Assembly (NCBI GenBank): GCA_003342895.1
Contig: PTFA01000318.1
Location: 290,588-354,587 of the forward strand
DNA: 64,000 bases
Origin: Casuarius casuarius
Lineage: Eukaryota; Chordata; Aves; Casuariiformes; Casuariidae
Reading direction: 5' to 3'
Shown here: in pieces, positions 59,390-64,000 of the stretch
Position numbering within the stretch: the first letter of the stretch is position 1
How the letters are laid out: every line of letters starts with the position of its first letter
Program-made: the position numbers and the translations under genes
Notes under the pieces: model-generated
Told to the model about the DNA's origin: nothing
Seen by the model: only the letters and a program-made list of their open reading frames with translations
Database searches by the model: none

Positions 59390-61901
59390 CAAACGTTGGT
59401 TTTAGGTGCTTAGCCAGAGACTTGCATCAATTCAGCAGCTTAACTTTCTTGAAAACTTGGCAGCAAAGATGTACTGCTCAAATATTATTTCTGTTCAGTT
59501 TAAACTGTTTGAATATACCACAGATAGGTAAGGCCTTCACAGAGGGTGTCAATTTTATCTTTAATTCTAAAGGAATTTATTAAAAAAAGTATTTAATTGA
59601 AAAATAAGAAATGTCTTTTTAAGCACCTCTTTAGAAAAATAATTCCTTTTTATCCCACTCCNGTGTTACCAGGTACATCACTCCTGTCTCAACTGTGGCA
59701 CAGCAAAAGAAACATCCTTCTGATTTTATGGTTTGGCATGCCTACCCTTCCGCTCCTTTGGGCAGGGGTGCCCTCTTCTGGGCACTGACTCTGGACTTCA
59801 AGCTGAAGGTCTGGTCTCTTGCAGAGGCTCCCCAAACTGTGCTCCAGGAAGCATGGCAAGTAGTTTGCAGCTGNCTCATAAGAGCATATTAAACAATAAA
59901 ATTCATTTCACTCTATCAGTGTTTTTGAGAAAAGGTCCACTGGGGTCCCACAAAATACTTGGCAAGCTGCCTGTTTAAGTTTGGAAAATACCAGAACCTT
60001 GACAGAAACCTACAGATGGCTCTACATGGCAGAAGTAATGTGCAGCTATGGACCTGCTAACATGCCTGCGCTGGTTTAGTCCAGCTAGAATGGGTAAAAA
60101 CAGCAGTTAAAATGGAACAGTGGCAATTTGAACATGCCCAGACAGGCAGGGATTATAGCCAGGATCACTAGAAAGTTTATGTTCCTTATTTAGTCTAAAA
60201 AAAGTGTTGATTTTTTTTCCTACAGTGACTAAAATTCCCTCACCATTCCAACAAGAAAACCCAAATTGACCCACTCAAAAAAATGGAATTATCCCTTTCA
60301 GTAAAGAGTTATGGAAATACACAGAAATGGATTTTGTCTTCAGCAGACTCTCACAGGAAAGGCCTCCTTGCCTCTCACACTTTCTTTCCTAAAATTTGCA
60401 GGGAGAGTTGTACAAGCCACTGGAATGAACTGAGAGCAAATCTGTTTTGGGAACTGGTTACAAATATTAAACCCAATCCAAACCACAAAGAGGTCCAGTG
60501 AGGGTATAGGTCAGGATATGATTTTCTCTCCTTTTTAAATTTAAGCTGAAAACTTTCCTAGTTGGTATTTAGTTTTCACTTAAAAGGCTGAAAGGAAAAG
60601 GGTGCAAGACAGTCATTTTACAGAGAAATACTTTTCACATAGAACACTTCTTTAGACTCCTTTTGAACCCACTGGACTATATAATCCACTGTGATTCCTT
60701 CAGAAATATTTTCCCCAGCTCAGTAATAATCTTAGGAGGTCAACTAATCACCATCCTGGAAAAACCTTCAAGGAGAAGTACCACCTTATTCCCTCCCATC
60801 ATCTCTTGTCCTACCTCTTACTGAAATACTCTCCCAGGGTGGTTTCAATTTCAGCAGAGAACTGCCTGAAATGTATAGTTCAAGCACACAAAGTCTTATC
60901 CAGAAACAAAGCTTAAGGATTTTATCAGAGCACTGCATTTGGGCTTAAGATTAAATGAATATGAAAACTAAATTTTCCAATTCACTGGCAGTATGGAAAA
61001 TGTGAAACAATTCAAGTAACTTTTTCTGAATATTGAACACCTAAATTTATTTGCCCTAGACAATGATATACTTGGTTCAATGACATGTTTTGCTCCCAAG
61101 GTCTTGAAAATAAATGAGAGACGGCATGTCCAAGTCATTAAAAAAGCACTGACTAAGAAAAAGGCTGAAAACAAACATTACCAAAAACTGATTTTTAGAA
61201 TGAAAAACCCCCATAAATTTATGAAATATTTTGAAGCTGCAATTTCTGTATTTTTTGCTGAAAAATTTAAGTAAAAAAAACCCCCAACACTTCTAGTTAT
61301 AAAGGAATTTTTAACTTGCGATTCTGGATAGCCATCATCCTCTCCATAGAAAAGGAAAGTTCAGATGAACAACAGCAACATACCAAACTCTGCTACTCAT
61401 TTCACTGGTCTAGATCTAGGGAAAGTCCACTGCATGCAAACTCAACAGAGTAGCACAGTAATTTTATTTAACTTGTTCCAGATTTATGTTAGTACAAATG
61501 ACAGAAGTCATCTGCCCATTTTACTTGAAGTACGTTATATAAGCAAATTAACTATCTACAGTGTCCAACAAAATGATGTGGAATTCTTGAAAGGTGGTTT
61601 ATCATAAATTTCTGCTATCATAGGGTGTTTCTATTACATAGTAGCGCCAGTCACTAATGAGGTAAAAATCTGGCTCAGCTGAAAAGTGAACTCAGTAAGG
61701 AAAGATGCACTGGAAGTCTCATAGCTAAACCGCAGAAAAGATTTGCTGGGAGAGAGATTTGGCAGGTACTTTGGTACTCAAAGTTTACTGTTCAGCTTCT
61801 ATAGAATAAAGCTAAATTGGCAAACAAATGCAATATGTGATACCAACAGGGGTTTCTACTACAGCACAATTAAAAATTATCATTTTTCCTTTTGCTGACA
61901 G

Positions 61902-62116
61902 GAAATCACTACCAGATCAGCAGCACAACCACAGATTTTCTTAAAGACAGCATGCATATAGGCAACCAACAAGAGCCAGGGTCTTTCGTCATAACGACTA
62001 ACACATTTCATGACATTCCTTCACATGACAGAGGGGGAAAAAAGCCCAGCTGTTTACTGCCTTCTGTACATCCTGTGCATAAAATATTCCTTTATGGTCT
62101 CTTTCTTCATAGCTAA
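61902..62116 (+). other. Exon-like open segment behind a good acceptor, doubtful
   Basis: TTTTTCCTTTTGCTGACAG at 61883-61901 resembles a strong 3' splice site. The frame entered there stays open to a TAG at 62114. The peptide is mixed in composition (it includes ISSTTTDFLKDSMHIGNQQE) and unrecognised. A second TTTTGCTGACAG occurs about 305 bases downstream, which is curious but may be chance. Confidence 0.15.
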
Positions 62117-64000
62117 ATGCCTTTTATTCTCTCCTCTCTTGCCAAATGCACTTAATACACCAATAATATTTCTAATTACTTCTAACAGCATTTCATTTTG
62201 CTGACAGTATCACTGAGACAAACAAAAGCAACAAAGGGATGGAATGGAAGAGTCATTTTAACGGATGACTCAGATGCCATCCACATAATCCACATATGGA
62301 TAGAAACAGCTACTCCAAAAGGATACTTTTCTTCTTGAAAGATATCATAAAGGGAATGCCAAAGGAGGGAGAAAAACTATTTTAGCTACAGGATGATGAT
62401 GACATAGGAATAAAGGGGCATAAACCAGCCAAGAAAAATTTGTACTGAAAAACGGCTTCTGTCTCTAAGAGAACTGAGGCTCTCAGGCCCCAGTGGGAGT
62501 GATAAGGGCAAACATTAACTGTGCCTTAAGGTAGTGCTCCATAGGATAGAATAAGATTTTAATCCTAGATACAGAAGACGATAATGTATGGAAGCCTTCG
62601 GAAACACACCTACCCCTACCAGTTTTAGGTCCCTATGAAAGCTTTCCTGATTTGCATCGAAGTCTCGTGGCAGACAAACTCATTTTCACATGGTGTTTGC
62701 TTGAGATAATCCATTCATCTGCTAGGTTCCCTTTTTGAAGCATAGGGACCAATGAAAAAGCAGCATGCAACAGGAAGCAGAGAGCAGGCAGGAGACAGAG
62801 CAACTGAGACATAAGAGTGGCTGCACAACAAATACAGTCACTACTCTCATACCAGTTGCTTCTGTGTAGCACTTCCTACAGCACCTCTACTGCCATCTGA
62901 CACGTATGCGCTGCATGGGGAGAAGGTGCAGGGAACATACACAGATTTAAAGACACCTCTGCCAGCAGCTCAGGGCCCGTGCCTGCAGGTTTGGATTATG
63001 ACAGACACATTCACATATTCTAATTATGTATGTGAAACTGAAAAGCAGTTTGAAATATTTACAAAACATCAATTTCCCTAAAGTTTGCTCATTCCTACGG
63101 TAATGCACAACTGCAGCACAAAACAGTACCTTTCTTCAAAACAGAACTGCTCAGGTTTGAGAGGAACACACTGGAAGAAGATTCACTGCCATTTCCATAT
63201 GTGTAAGGTACATTAACAAGAACCACAAGCAGCCATCGAGTGGTCTGGAAACCCATAAACTATGCATGAACACTCTTCGTAATTCCAAAAGGAGATACAG
63301 AGCAGAGAAAACCATAAATATAGGTGCGTGTATATATGTATATGTATATATGCATTAGTATATACTTAGCATACTTGTATTTCTTAAATTTTTCATTTAA
63401 AGCCAAAGCACGTCCTTCTCAGCAGTGAAAAATTTAGCCATCCCCTGGGACATACTATTAAAAAGGATGACACGTCTTTGCACAAAAGAGTGTCAGAATG
63501 TTCAACCAACTGAACAATACATTTGCCTGAGCAATCATACATAGTTAATGATGAGATTAATTCACCCCAGGTATAACTGTAAGAACTGCAATGAGATCAA
63601 AATGGCCAAAAATGTTTCAAGGTCAACACTGATTTTTTTTCAATGCTTTGCAAACCACTTTTTCTACCCTCCCAGGGCTTATCTCACAAAAAACCCACAC
63701 TTACATCCTTTTCCTTTTTTTCTTTTCTGAAAATAGACAGCTCCAAAATACAGGGTTAAAGCTCTTGCAGGTAAAAAGTATAACATGAATAGGAAAATGA
63801 CAAACAAGCAAGGGAAAAGAGGGAACACTGCTAAGACAGGGAAGGACCAACGCTGACAAAACACCTACTCACTAACCCCCTGGGGACAATGAAAGCAAGG
63901 AGTTCTAGCAAGCTTGTCAGAACAGATTCTTCATAAGAATCACTGTAAGCTTGTGAATTGTTAGTGGTGACCCAGAGGAGTGAAATCCTAACACAAACTC
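62117..64000. other. Unique non-coding stretch to the right edge
   Basis: No gene recognised. It contains a TA/TG-rich microsatellite-like run at about 63327-63355 and short chance frames on both strands. Nothing else stands out. Confidence 0.55.
63327..63355. repeat. TA/TG low-complexity run
   Basis: An alternating GTGTATATATGTATATG-type run, about 30 bases long. Simple repeat. Confidence 0.75.

Noticed and set aside
1..64000. CRISPR arrays, bacterial operons, rRNA, tRNA, U6/7SK or mitochondrial insertions
   Set aside because: No regularly spaced direct repeats, no tRNA B-box context with a cloverleaf, and no recognisable snRNA or mitochondrial gene blocks were found on either strand.
1..64000. 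Endogenous retrovirus or LTR pair
   Set aside because: No paired long direct repeats, no primer binding site and no gag/pol-like reading frame were seen.

Overview
This window looks like non-coding vertebrate nuclear DNA, most probably from a bird. It is AT-rich and CpG-poor, has no operon-like gene packing, and holds no open frame longer than 150 codons on either strand. The lineage call rests on its sparse repeats. Two fragments resemble the CR1 LINE family as it occurs in birds and other archosaurs (about 1.05-1.18 kb and 35.3-35.5 kb, both on the minus strand). There are several old MIR/CORE-SINE-like relics (clearest at 15.8 and 38.3 kb) and some decayed palindromic or SINE-like amniote repeats (4.35, 10.4, 23.1, 48.0 kb). 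No mammalian Alu/B1/L1 sequence, satellite or tRNA-driven young SINE was recognised. These assignments come from recalled consensus sequences, not from a database search.

Layout. 0-0.66 kb: a decayed, protein-like reading frame with several in-frame stops, running in from the left edge and ending near a consensus splice donor. 0.66-35 kb: unique intronic or intergenic sequence with scattered old repeats, A-runs, hairpins and a small GC-rich patch at 15.3-15.45 kb. 35-48.2 kb: more of the same, with a CR1 piece, a clear MIR, a very regular 12-bp stem-loop at 42.15 kb and an old amniote repeat at 48.0-48.2 kb. 48.2-57 kb: AT-rich unique sequence with a homeodomain-motif cluster and a 26-base A-run. 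57-62.1 kb: several short plus-strand frames, two of them behind good splice acceptors, that could be exons but more likely are chance. 62.1-64 kb: unique sequence only.

No gene can be named with confidence and there is no visible multi-gene system. The likely reading is part of a large intron or an intergenic stretch that may carry regulatory elements. I did not find an undescribed biological system. The items most worth checking are the decayed frame at the left edge, the two small exon candidates with consensus donors (30.58 and 46.13 kb), the perfect hairpins and palindromes, and the motif-dense AT-rich blocks. About 60 isolated single-base Ns are scattered through the window and probably reflect ambiguous base calls rather than gaps.
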